Shown: positions 1 to 5,773 of the stretch, piece after piece | Layout: each line of letters begins with the position of its first letter | Position numbering within the stretch: the first letter of the stretch is position 1 | Source: DATKYK01 sp034430255 | Lineage (GTDB): Bacteria > Chloroflexota > Dehalococcoidia > E44-bin15 | Assembly: GCA_034430255.1 (NCBI GenBank) | Contig: DAOUEU010000057.1 | Location: 1-10,371, forward strand | Length of the DNA stretch: 10,371 nt | Direction of reading: 5' to 3' | Translations under genes and position numbers: made by a program | The notes under the pieces: model-generated | Database searches by the model: none | What the model was told of the DNA's origin: nothing | What the model saw: only the letters and a program-made list of their open reading frames with translations

Positions 1-175
1 GATCGGGAAGGTAACACAGTGTCAGGATAATGTCATCGATGCCATGCCGCTTCAGGTATTCGGTCATGTGCTCCAGGAATGGCCTGTTCGCAATAGGCAC
101 CATAGACTTGGGGGTATTTAAGGTGAGGGGATGAAGCCTTGTCCCCTCACCACCAACCAAGACCACCGCCTTCAC
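1..175 (-). CDS. Sugar-phosphate nucleotidyltransferase, N-terminal part
   Basis: This is the first 58 codons of a nucleotidyltransferase; the rest lies beyond the left edge. Enzymes of this family join a sugar 1-phosphate to an NTP, giving an activated NDP-sugar for cell-surface polysaccharide or glycan synthesis in the cytoplasm. The N-terminus reads KAVVLVGGEGTRLHPLT, the glycine-rich nucleotide-binding signature near residues 2-18, followed by PKSMVPIANRPFLEHM, the usual Lys-containing second motif (about residues 23-38). The start is GTG at 173-175, because an AAAGGGTG ribosome-binding stretch lies just upstream and the overlapping ATG runs straight into a stop. The first motif has LVGG where LAGG is more common. 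The nucleotide (GTP, dTTP or UTP) and the sugar cannot be told from this fragment. It has its own candidate promoter and is probably not part of the methionine group. Confidence 0.85.
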   Translation of the reverse strand, partial: MKAVVLVGGEGTRLHPLTLNTPKSMVPIANRPFLEHMTEYLKRHGIDDIILTLCYLPD

Positions 176-223
176 ATTTTCACCCTTTTTCGCAACATAC
201 TACCAGGGTTTGGCATTATTCAT

Positions 224-252
224 ACTTTAGCCATTTGTAGCGTCTGCGTCAA
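224..252 (-). promoter_or_regulatory. Candidate sigma-70-like promoter for the nucleotidyltransferase
   Basis: On the minus strand TTGACG (247-252) matches five of six -35 bases. It is followed after exactly 17 bases by TAAAGT (224-229), which matches four of six -10 bases. It lies in the 90-bp gap after metK and about 50 bases upstream of the GTG start of the next gene. A single-site match of this quality can arise by chance; position and spacing are what support it. No convincing terminator hairpin follows metK, so read-through from metK is also possible. Confidence 0.4.
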
Positions 253-265
253 CGCCATGCTTTTT

Positions 266-1474
266 TTAATGAAGGCCAGCCTCAGCTTTGAGAATAGCCG
301 CCTTATCGGTCTTCTCCCATGGGACATCTATATCGGTGCGACCGAAATGACCGTAGCTGGCGGTTTGCCTGTAGATAGGACGTCGCAACTTCATAGTCTC
401 GATAATCGCACCAGGGCGAAGGTCGAAGTGCTTATGGATCAGCTCAACGATAACATCATCGGGGACCCTGCCGCTACCGAATGTCTCTATAGAGATGGAA
501 AGGGGACGAGCCACTCCGATGGCATATGAGACCTGGAGTTCGATGCGATCCGCTAGCCCCGCTGCTACCAGGTTCTTAGCCACATACCTGGCCGCATATG
601 CCGCGGAGCGGTCCACCTTGGTAGGGTCCTTTCCTGAGAAGCTGCCGCCTCCATGTCTAGCCATGCCGCCATAGGTATCAACCAGTAGCTTGCGCCCAGT
701 GAGGCCGGTATCTCCCATTGGCCCTCCAGTGACAAAGCGCCCCGTTGCATTGACATAATATTTGGTTCTTTCATTTAGTAGAGAAGCGGGAATCACGGCC
801 TTGATCACCTGCTCAATAACATCGTGCTCAATAACATCGTGGCTGATGGCAGGGTCATGCTGGGCGCCGATAACCACGCTATCGACTCGCTGGGGAACAC
901 CCCTGGAGTACTCCACCGTCACCTGCGACTTGCCATCGGGGCGGAGATAGCGCAGTGTGCCATCCTTTCTTACCTCGGCCAGTCGCTTGCATAACTTATG
1001 GGCTAGGGAAATTGTAATGGGCATGAGCTCAGGGGTCTCGTTGCAGGCAAAGCCCACCATCATCCCCTGGTCACCAGCACCCAGGGTCTCTCTCTCGTTA
1101 TTATCCTCACCGCTCCTTATCTCAAGCGATTTATCCACCCCCATAGCGATGTCCTTCGACTGCTCTTTGACGGAAACTATAACCCCGCAGGTCTCGTAGT
1201 CAAACCCATACTTGGCGCGTGTATAGCCCACGTCTCGCACCACCTTGCGCACGATGTCCTGTATTTCTACATAGCAATCGGTGGTAATCTCCCCCATAAC
1301 CAATACAAGCCCGGTTGTTGCTGCGGTCTCGCAGGCAACCCTAGCCATGGGATCAGAGGCTAGAATGGTGTCGAGGACAGCATCGGAGATTATGTCGCAG
1401 AGCTTATCGGGGTGGCCTTCGGTAACCGACTCGGAGGTAAGAAATAGCGAGGGTGCGCTCATAAAAGTTGTCAT
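266..1474 (-). CDS. metK: S-adenosylmethionine synthetase (MetK)
   Basis: MetK makes SAM from methionine and ATP, releasing phosphate and diphosphate, in the cytoplasm. The 402-residue product is of usual bacterial length and carries the family hallmarks: GHPDK at residues 20-24 with the catalytic histidine, GAGDQGMM at 132-139, and the glycine-rich loop GGGSFSGKDPTKVDRSAAY at about 275. It ends with the usual PWEKTD...AGLH tail. The ATG at 1474 is preceded by AAGGAG with a 6-base gap. The gene follows ahcY by 18 bp, so the two are surely co-transcribed and it is the last gene of the SAM-cycle group. A short segment near residue 215 contains two consecutive HDVIE-type units encoded by a perfect 15-bp tandem repeat, yet that segment has the same length as I recall for E. 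coli and Bacillus MetK. The identification is secure. Confidence 0.98.
   Translation of the reverse strand: MTTFMSAPSLFLTSESVTEGHPDKLCDIISDAVLDTILASDPMARVACETAATTGLVLVMGEITTDCYVEIQDIVRKVVRDVGYTRAKYGFDYETCGVIVSVKEQSKDIAMGVDKSLEIRSGEDNNERETLGAGDQGMMVGFACNETPELMPITISLAHKLCKRLAEVRKDGTLRYLRPDGKSQVTVEYSRGVPQRVDSVVIGAQHDPAISHDVIEHDVIEQVIKAVIPASLLNERTKYYVNATGRFVTGGPMGDTGLTGRKLLVDTYGGMARHGGGSFSGKDPTKVDRSAAYAARYVAKNLVAAGLADRIELQVSYAIGVARPLSISIETFGSGRVPDDVIVELIHKHFDLRPGAIIETMKLRRPIYRQTASYGHFGRTDIDVPWEKTDKAAILKAEAGLH
811..840. repeat. Perfect 15-bp tandem repeat inside metK
   Basis: The unit GCTCAATAACATCGT occurs twice head to tail at 811-825 and 826-840. In metK it encodes two successive copies of a DVIEH-like five-residue unit. 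The unit length is a multiple of three, so the frame is kept. It lies in a variable stretch between the conserved QH and IK/GGPMGD segments. Confidence 0.9.
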
Positions 1475-1492
1475 TTTTATCTCCTTCCCTTT

Positions 1493-2746
1493 CTATGTCC
1501 CTGATTCCCAGCTCTCAAGATACTTCCTTTGTTCCTTAGTAAGCACATCAATTGTTATCCCCATGGAAGCTAGCTTCAGCCGGCCAACCTCCCTGTCGAT
1601 ATCCTGAGGCACGGGGTAAATACCTGGCTTAGACTTTTCTCCCTTAACCATGTACTCCACGCAGAGCGCCTGATTGGCAAAGCTCATGTCCATAACGCTT
1701 GCCGGATGCCCCTCGGCGGCGGCCAGGTTTATCAACCTGCCTTCACCAAGCAGGAAGATTCGCCGACCACTGGGAAGGGTGTATTCGTCAATATAGAGGC
1801 GTATTCGGCGCTTGGCCTTTGCCATCTTCTCCAGGGCGGGGATGTTAATCTCCACATTGAAATGCCCGCTGTTAGCCACCATTGCCCCATCCTTCATCGC
1901 AGAGAAGTGTGCGCTGTCGAGGACGTTCATGTCACCAGAGAGGGTGATAAATATGTCGCCTACCTTCGATGCCTCAGCGATGGGCATCACCGAGTAGCCA
2001 TCCATGACCGCCTCCAGGGCACGGATGGGCTCGACCTCGGTCACGATTATATGTGCTCCCATGCCCCGAGCCCTCATCGCCACCCCCTTACCACACCAAC
2101 CATAACCGCATATCACCACCTTCTTTCCCGCCCATAGGATATTAGTGGCGCGGGTGATGCCATCAATGGTGCTCTGACCAGTGCCATAGCGATTGTCAAA
2201 ATAGTGCTTGGTATCTGCGTCGTTCACTGCAATGATGGGGTAGAGAAGCTTACCCTGCTGTGCCAAACTCCGTAGCCGGATACAGCCTGTGGTGGTCTCT
2301 TCGGTCCCCCCTAGAATACCACTGACCAGTTCCCGGCGATCTTTATGAATTGTGCTCACCAGATCAGCGCCATCATCCAGGGTGATATGAGGACCATATT
2401 CTAGGGCAGCACTAATGTGCCCATAGTAGGTTTGGTTATCCTCCCCCTTTATGGCATAAACCGGGATGTCGTATTCTTTTACCAGGGCAGCTGCGACATC
2501 GTCTTGGGTAGAGAGGGGATTTGAGGCGCAGAGTACTAGCGTGGCACCCCCCTCCTTTAAAACCGTCGCCAGGTTCGCTGTCTCGGTGGTAACATGGAGG
2601 CAGGCGGCAAGGCACACCCCTTCAAGTGGCTTCTCCCTGACAAAGCGCTCCCTAATTAGCCTCAGTACTGGCATCTCACGCGACGCCCACTCAATACGCA
2701 GCATCCCCGCTGCGGACAGGGAAGGATCCCTTATGTCAGCCTTCAT
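1493..2746 (-). CDS. ahcY: S-adenosylhomocysteine hydrolase (AhcY), short type
   Basis: AhcY reversibly splits S-adenosylhomocysteine, the by-product of SAM-dependent methylation, into homocysteine and adenosine, using tightly bound NAD. Visible active-site elements are CLHVT with His51, Asp125, Glu149 in GGTEETTTG, Lys180 and the D184-N185 pair in KHYFDNRYGTGQS, and the NAD-binding loop GYGWCGKG at 214-221. At 417 residues it is of the short type. It stops shortly after the KYLESW segment and lacks the PDHYRY-like tail that reaches into the neighbouring subunit in long-type enzymes. The ATG overlaps the pfkB-family stop as ATGA, and an AAGGAG site 8 bases upstream lies inside that gene, so the two are translationally coupled. 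metK follows after 18 bp. Some archaeal short-type relatives prefer S-inosylhomocysteine; sequence alone does not exclude this, but SAH is the default. Confidence 0.96.
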   Translation of the reverse strand: MKADIRDPSLSAAGMLRIEWASREMPVLRLIRERFVREKPLEGVCLAACLHVTTETANLATVLKEGGATLVLCASNPLSTQDDVAAALVKEYDIPVYAIKGEDNQTYYGHISAALEYGPHITLDDGADLVSTIHKDRRELVSGILGGTEETTTGCIRLRSLAQQGKLLYPIIAVNDADTKHYFDNRYGTGQSTIDGITRATNILWAGKKVVICGYGWCGKGVAMRARGMGAHIIVTEVEPIRALEAVMDGYSVMPIAEASKVGDIFITLSGDMNVLDSAHFSAMKDGAMVANSGHFNVEINIPALEKMAKAKRRIRLYIDEYTLPSGRRIFLLGEGRLINLAAAEGHPASVMDMSFANQALCVEYMVKGEKSKPGIYPVPQDIDREVGRLKLASMGITIDVLTKEQRKYLESWESGT

Positions 2747-3663
2747 AAATTACACTCCTTATCTTCAAAATGGGTACACCTCTGTAGCTCGTAGTATCTT
2801 TTCTCAATATCAGCTCTGGTCAGGGAGCGGAGGCCATCGATGCTGAACTCGGAGATGGTAAAGCTGGCCACTGCAGTGCCGTGGATAACAGCCTGCCTCA
2901 ACATTTGGGGGGTGAACTCGTTTACCTGATCTAGGTAGCCGAGGAAGCCTCCGGCAAAGCTATCCCCAGCGCCGGTGGGGTCCTTGAAATCGTAAACGGG
3001 ATAGGCTGGGGCGATGAAGTGGTCATCGCCGCTAAGCATGACCGCTCCGTATTGCCCTCTCTTTATGATCACCGTTTTGGGACCCATATTGAGTATACTT
3101 CTGGCAGCAGCAAAGGTGTTCTGGCTTTGGGCAAGCAGGCGTGCCTCTGACTCGTCCATAATGGCGATGTCCACGGCGCTTATCGCTCGGCTCAGGGATT
3201 CACCCTTGCCCCTGATCCAGAAGTTCATGGTATCGACCACCTTCAGACTGGCCCCGCTAACCTGTTCCAGCACCTCGCACTGGAGCTCAGGGTCGATATT
3301 GGCGAGAAATACCAGATCGCTGTCCCGGTAACCTGGGGGAAGGATTGGGTGGAAATCGGCGAAGACATTGAGTTCGGTCTCCAGGGTTTCGGTGATATTT
3401 CGCTCGAAATCGTAGTGGCCGGCCCAGCGGAAGGTCTTACCCTCGATCACCTCAAGCCCCGCGGTATCGACACCACGCCCGGCGAGGAACTGGATATGCT
3501 CGGTGGGGAAGTCGGTGCCAGCGACCGCGACTAGGTTTACCTTGGTGTAAAGGCTGGCGGCAGTGGCGAAGTAGACAGCGGAGCCGCCGAGAACCCCATT
3601 GACGCTGCCCAGGGGCGTCTCTACCGAGTCAAGAGCCACCGAGCCCACAACCAGCACGCTCAA
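2743..3663 (-). CDS. PfkB-family carbohydrate/nucleoside kinase, candidate adenosine kinase
   Basis: This is a 306-residue ribokinase-fold kinase that phosphorylates a sugar or nucleoside hydroxyl with ATP. The family signs are an early GGS at residues 26-28 (substrate side), and the C-terminal signature DPTGAGDSF at 228-236 with catalytic Asp234 and the GAGD anion hole. The start is TTG at 3661-3663: GGGAG lies 8 bases upstream, and the protein then begins MSVLVVGSVALDS as expected of the family. A GTG two codons later is possible but poorly spaced. Its stop overlaps the ahcY start (ATGA). Because AhcY works against equilibrium unless adenosine is removed, and no adenosine deaminase is present here, adenosine is the most attractive substrate. 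That is inferred from context; the residues do not settle nucleoside versus sugar specificity. Confidence 0.88.
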   Translation of the reverse strand: MSVLVVGSVALDSVETPLGSVNGVLGGSAVYFATAASLYTKVNLVAVAGTDFPTEHIQFLAGRGVDTAGLEVIEGKTFRWAGHYDFERNITETLETELNVFADFHPILPPGYRDSDLVFLANIDPELQCEVLEQVSGASLKVVDTMNFWIRGKGESLSRAISAVDIAIMDESEARLLAQSQNTFAAARSILNMGPKTVIIKRGQYGAVMLSGDDHFIAPAYPVYDFKDPTGAGDSFAGGFLGYLDQVNEFTPQMLRQAVIHGTAVASFTISEFSIDGLRSLTRADIEKRYYELQRCTHFEDKECNL

Positions 3664-3719
3664 CCGGTTATCTCCCTCACTCCGCCTTCACTTTCGCTCT
3701 TGTATTCTCCATACTTATA

Positions 3720-4250
3720 TCAACTATCATTTATCGTCGAATCCAGCCATTGGAGCACCTGCTCCAGAACATCCCGATGATTTGTCCTGGTCACCGTTAT
3801 GATAAACACGTTGGGGTTTTGCCTAATCTGGTCGGCCCAGGGGTGGGAAGAAAGCATGATGGTGCCCAGCACCCTCTTATCGTTATTTACCGACTCCAGC
3901 ACAGCTTCCCTGAAATCGGGTGAGAAAAGCTCCATCTTCCCGATCTCATCGATCACTACCACATCGCGCACACGAGTTGCCTCCCTTAGTGCAGCGACTC
4001 CCACCCTGTCCAGTCCCTCTATATCCACCCCATACCTGCTAACCCGATAGGGACTTTTAATACCTGTATGGGCCAGTATGGCGCTCTCCCCATCTAGGGT
4101 AACGAGCCTGAAGCCCCGCCTAACCCCGCTCTCCCTTATCTCCTCGGTGAAAAATCCCCCCGCTTTTATGTGAGTACTGTCCAGAGCTTGCTTAATAATT
4201 GTGGTCTTGCCTACCCCCGGGCCACCGGTTAGAAGACAGGCTGTCTTCAT
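3720..4250 (-). CDS. THEP1-type nucleoside-triphosphatase (P-loop NTPase)
   Basis: This 176-residue protein is a compact P-loop NTPase of the THEP1/COG1618 family. Members hydrolyse ATP, GTP and other NTPs in vitro, and their cell role is not established. Walker A is GGPGVGKTT at residues 9-17. Walker B is VVVIDEIGKMEL at about 97-108, with the typical GKMEL extension of this family. The conserved GGFFTEEIRE segment follows the P-loop near residues 31-40. The start is ATG at 4250 with AGAGG just upstream. A 17-base palindrome covers the first six codons. It heads the NTPase-pfkB-ahcY-metK stretch, with 56 bp to the PfkB-family gene, which suggests co-expression. Whether it has any part in nucleotide or SAM turnover is open. 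Confidence 0.9.
   Translation of the reverse strand: MKTACLLTGGPGVGKTTIIKQALDSTHIKAGGFFTEEIRESGVRRGFRLVTLDGESAILAHTGIKSPYRVSRYGVDIEGLDRVGVAALREATRVRDVVVIDEIGKMELFSPDFREAVLESVNNDKRVLGTIMLSSHPWADQIRQNPNVFIITVTRTNHRDVLEQVLQWLDSTINDS
4232..4248. repeat. 17-base perfect palindrome over the THEP1 start
   Basis: GAAGACAG (4232-4239) and CTGTCTTC (4241-4248) are perfect inverted copies around a single central base. In the mRNA this can fold as a 7-bp stem with a 3-base loop, beginning at the G of the start codon and covering codons 2-6. As DNA it looks like a two-fold operator half-site pair. It may limit translation or bind a dimeric regulator, or may simply follow from the Lys-Thr-Ala-Cys-Leu-Leu codons. 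Confidence 0.6.
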
Positions 4251-4456
4251 GAGCCCCTCTCGGCTGTCCTCTTGATATTACTCTTCTTCATTTTCTCGCG
4301 TGGCTTTTACCGTGCGATCCTCCACCTCTTAATCATAGCGGCTCCCAGAAATTGAAATTAACGTTTTGAATCTAAAATATCCACTTTCTCCTTGATCTCG
4401 GATGGTATGTCACGCTGGCGTCTCATAACTAAATCGTCAAACGGTCTCTGATTTTG
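4251..4456. other. 206-bp gap between the Cys-rich gene and the THEP1 gene
   Basis: This is the longest gap between solid genes in the window and the natural place for a promoter of the THEP1-pfkB-ahcY-metK group. On the minus strand a TATGAT hexamer (about 4333-4338) is a good -10 match about 80 bases before the THEP1 start, but I find no fitting -35 at 16-18 bases. A 14-codon ORF beginning MKKSNIK ends by overlapping the THEP1 start, and a 22-codon ORF lies at 4358-4426; neither is convincing. I see no hairpin followed by a T-run, no tRNA and no recognisable SAM or SAH riboswitch. Confidence 0.5.
4358..4426 (-). CDS. Doubtful 22-codon ORF or gene remnant
   Basis: The reading MRRQRDIPSEIKEKVDILDS is charged and amphipathic and looks more like coding sequence than the surrounding gap. 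The same frame is open back to the TAG stop of the Cys-rich gene, so a read-through product would gain 33 residues. There is no clear ribosome-binding site before the ATG. The IPSEIKEKVDIL stretch vaguely recalls the start of DnaG-type primases, so it could be a leftover fragment of another gene. An open frame this short is common by chance, and I would not annotate it without homologues. Confidence 0.15.
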   Translation of the reverse strand: MRRQRDIPSEIKEKVDILDSKR

Positions 4457-4657
4457 CTATGTCCTTTGACTAAAAATCTCCACAAATTTAGCGATGGAGC
4501 GATCGTAGGTTCTTTCGACATCCGGAGGGAAGAGGCAGCCCGGTAGCTCGCCAAGATTTATGTGATAACGGATGCAATCGCAACACTTCCCCTTGCGCTC
4601 GCAGGGCTCGTAGGTGCAGGTGCACCCCTCTCTGTTGGCATCGATACTGCACTCCAA
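4457..4657 (-). CDS. Small Cys-rich protein, DUF6485-like
   Basis: This 66-residue protein has eight cysteines (3, 12, 14, 19, 25, 26, 28, 41) in the order CxC, YEPCxRKGxCCxC, YH and ELPGC, then a short helical tail. That pattern matches what I recall of the DUF6485 family, small proteins of anaerobes with no known function. The Cys/His density suggests zinc or iron-sulfur binding; this is inferred. The start is TTG at 4655-4657, chosen because GAGGG lies 8 bases upstream and the protein begins with a Cys of the pattern. It begins 4 bp after the methionine synthase stop, and its ribosome-binding site overlaps that gene's end, so translation is probably coupled. The frame after its TAG stop stays open for another 32 codons. 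It has no signal peptide or membrane segment and is therefore cytoplasmic. Confidence 0.85.
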   Translation of the reverse strand: MECSIDANREGCTCTYEPCERKGKCCDCIRYHINLGELPGCLFPPDVERTYDRSIAKFVEIFSQRT

Positions 4658-4661
4658 TCTC

Positions 4662-5696
4662 TCATCCCTCTCTGATATATCTTTTTCTCAGTTCTTTTGA
4701 TACCCCGGCAAGGCACTCCAAAGCCCATGCTGCCGCCTCCTCCGAGAGCGAGCCCAGGCCGCAGGCAGGGGTAACCAGACATTGCTCTGTTAGCAGGCGG
4801 AAGCTGACCCCTTTCCGATCCAGTGCTCCCATTCCATCCTCCAGGCGGTCGATAAGGCTGTTTACCGTTTCTCCCTTCAGGGATTGTTCATCGTGTGCTA
4901 CGATGCCCCAGGCGATCACACCGCCACGCTCCAGAAATGATTTCACCTCCTGGGGATAAAGAGCAATGGTGTAGCCATAATTATAGGCATCAAAGCTAAG
5001 AATGTCGAGGTTCGTGGCAAGCAGTATTGACCAATCTGTATTGCCACAGCAGTGTACTCCCTTGAGCCCGCTGATACCAGCGAAAACCTCCTCTAAAAGC
5101 CCTTTTACCTGCTCCTCAGATAGTGAGACAAAGGCGGAACCCACCGAGGCCATATATGGCTCATCGACGAAGATGATGGTATTTGGTGAGATGGCTTTAA
5201 GCTCCCGCTCCTGCCAGGCAGCCTTCATGTGTAGGTGTTTGGCCAGTGCATCGGCAAGTGTATCGTCATAGAGGACGGGGCGACGGTTCTCATCGGTGAC
5301 CGTTAGCCCCCAGGTAACAGGCCCAGTCACCTGTCCCTTGACGCCAAATGGCGACCCTAGCTCCACTTCAAGTAGTGTGTGAAGACCAGCGGCATAGTCC
5401 GGGCTTATGGCATATCTCTCGACCCTGTTCTCTAGATATGTATTGTAGAGCTGCTCCAGTGGCTCATTCAGATCTCTTGAACGATCGACATAAACTCGAT
5501 CCCCTTCGATGACCACGCCGGGGAATCCATCGCTGAACTGGGCATACATGTTCTCCGAGAAGGAGCGCTTGGGTAGTTGTGGCCAGGCGGGGATTTCAGG
5601 TAGGAACTTAGCCACCAGTGAGCAGGCCTCTCGCGGGTCGGTATGAGGCATGCTTCCCACTGCAGTAGCTAGTCCGCTTAGCTCAAATCGGGGCAG
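4662..5696 (-). CDS. Folate-independent methionine synthase (core MetE, Mes-type), probable CTG start
   Basis: This protein resembles only the C-terminal catalytic barrel of cobalamin-independent MetE. Proteins of this kind methylate homocysteine using a methyl-corrinoid protein instead of methyl-folate; MesB-like enzymes linked to the Wood-Ljungdahl corrinoid protein are the likely match. Counting from the CTG start (344 residues), I see GSMPH near the N-terminus, VTGP about 123-126, VDEP with Glu179 for homocysteine, and zinc ligands His215, Cys217 and Cys312 (TPACGLGS). The first ATG/GTG-type start in frame (GTG at 5660, or ATG at 5651) has no good ribosome-binding site and would cut the conserved ELSGLATAVGSMPH segment. 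A CTG at 5694-5696 sits 7 bases after a perfect GGGAGGAG and restores that segment; an in-frame stop lies at 5739-5741. It follows mtnP by 77 bp. Uroporphyrinogen decarboxylase-like methyltransferases are the alternative family. Confidence 0.88.
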   Translation of the reverse strand: MPRFELSGLATAVGSMPHTDPREACSLVAKFLPEIPAWPQLPKRSFSENMYAQFSDGFPGVVIEGDRVYVDRSRDLNEPLEQLYNTYLENRVERYAISPDYAAGLHTLLEVELGSPFGVKGQVTGPVTWGLTVTDENRRPVLYDDTLADALAKHLHMKAAWQERELKAISPNTIIFVDEPYMASVGSAFVSLSEEQVKGLLEEVFAGISGLKGVHCCGNTDWSILLATNLDILSFDAYNYGYTIALYPQEVKSFLERGGVIAWGIVAHDEQSLKGETVNSLIDRLEDGMGALDRKGVSFRLLTEQCLVTPACGLGSLSEEAAAWALECLAGVSKELRKRYIREG

Positions 5697-5703
5697 TTTT
5701 CCG

Positions 5704-5711
5704 CTCCTCCC
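5704..5711 (-). promoter_or_regulatory. Strong ribosome-binding site that sets the CTG start
   Basis: GGGAGGAG on the minus strand is the best Shine-Dalgarno match upstream of the methionine synthase. It is followed by CGGAAAA and then CTG. No ATG, GTG or TTG lies in frame between the upstream stop at 5739-5741 and the GTG at 5660, which is about 43 bases too far away. It is therefore the main evidence for the extended N-terminus. A CCTC just upstream (in ACCTCTTAG) could pair weakly with GAGG. Confidence 0.7.
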
Positions 5712-5773
5712 TAAGAGGTGTCCTAGCAGCTCTACTCTTCAATATATCGGCATTGAGTGAGCTATTCCTGAGA

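Noticed and set aside
176..265. Intrinsic terminator after metK
   Set aside because: The A-run right after the stop is on the wrong side, and the small GCGT/ACGC inverted pieces are not followed by a T-run in the direction of transcription.
3664..3719. An 11-codon ORF (MENTRAKVKAE) before the kinase gene
   Set aside because: It is too short, has no convincing ribosome-binding site, and overlaps the kinase's own upstream site.
131..3802. Many plus-strand open frames of 60-140 codons opposite metK, ahcY and the kinase
   Set aside because: They are antisense shadows of secure minus-strand genes, with no family motifs and no ribosome-binding sites.
4251..4456. SAM or SAH riboswitch before the ahcY-metK group
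   Set aside because: I could not find the paired helices or conserved core of any SAM or SAH riboswitch class that I know; most of the gap is unstructured by eye.
4457..4459. TAG read as pyrrolysine or another recoded residue
   Set aside because: No PylS/PylT or insertion signal is visible, the product is complete without it, and the 32-codon extension is short enough to be open by chance.
4558..4782. A 74-codon minus-strand frame across the synthase/Cys-rich gene junction
   Set aside because: It lies in another frame over two well-supported genes and has low-complexity Gly/Ala/Ser content.
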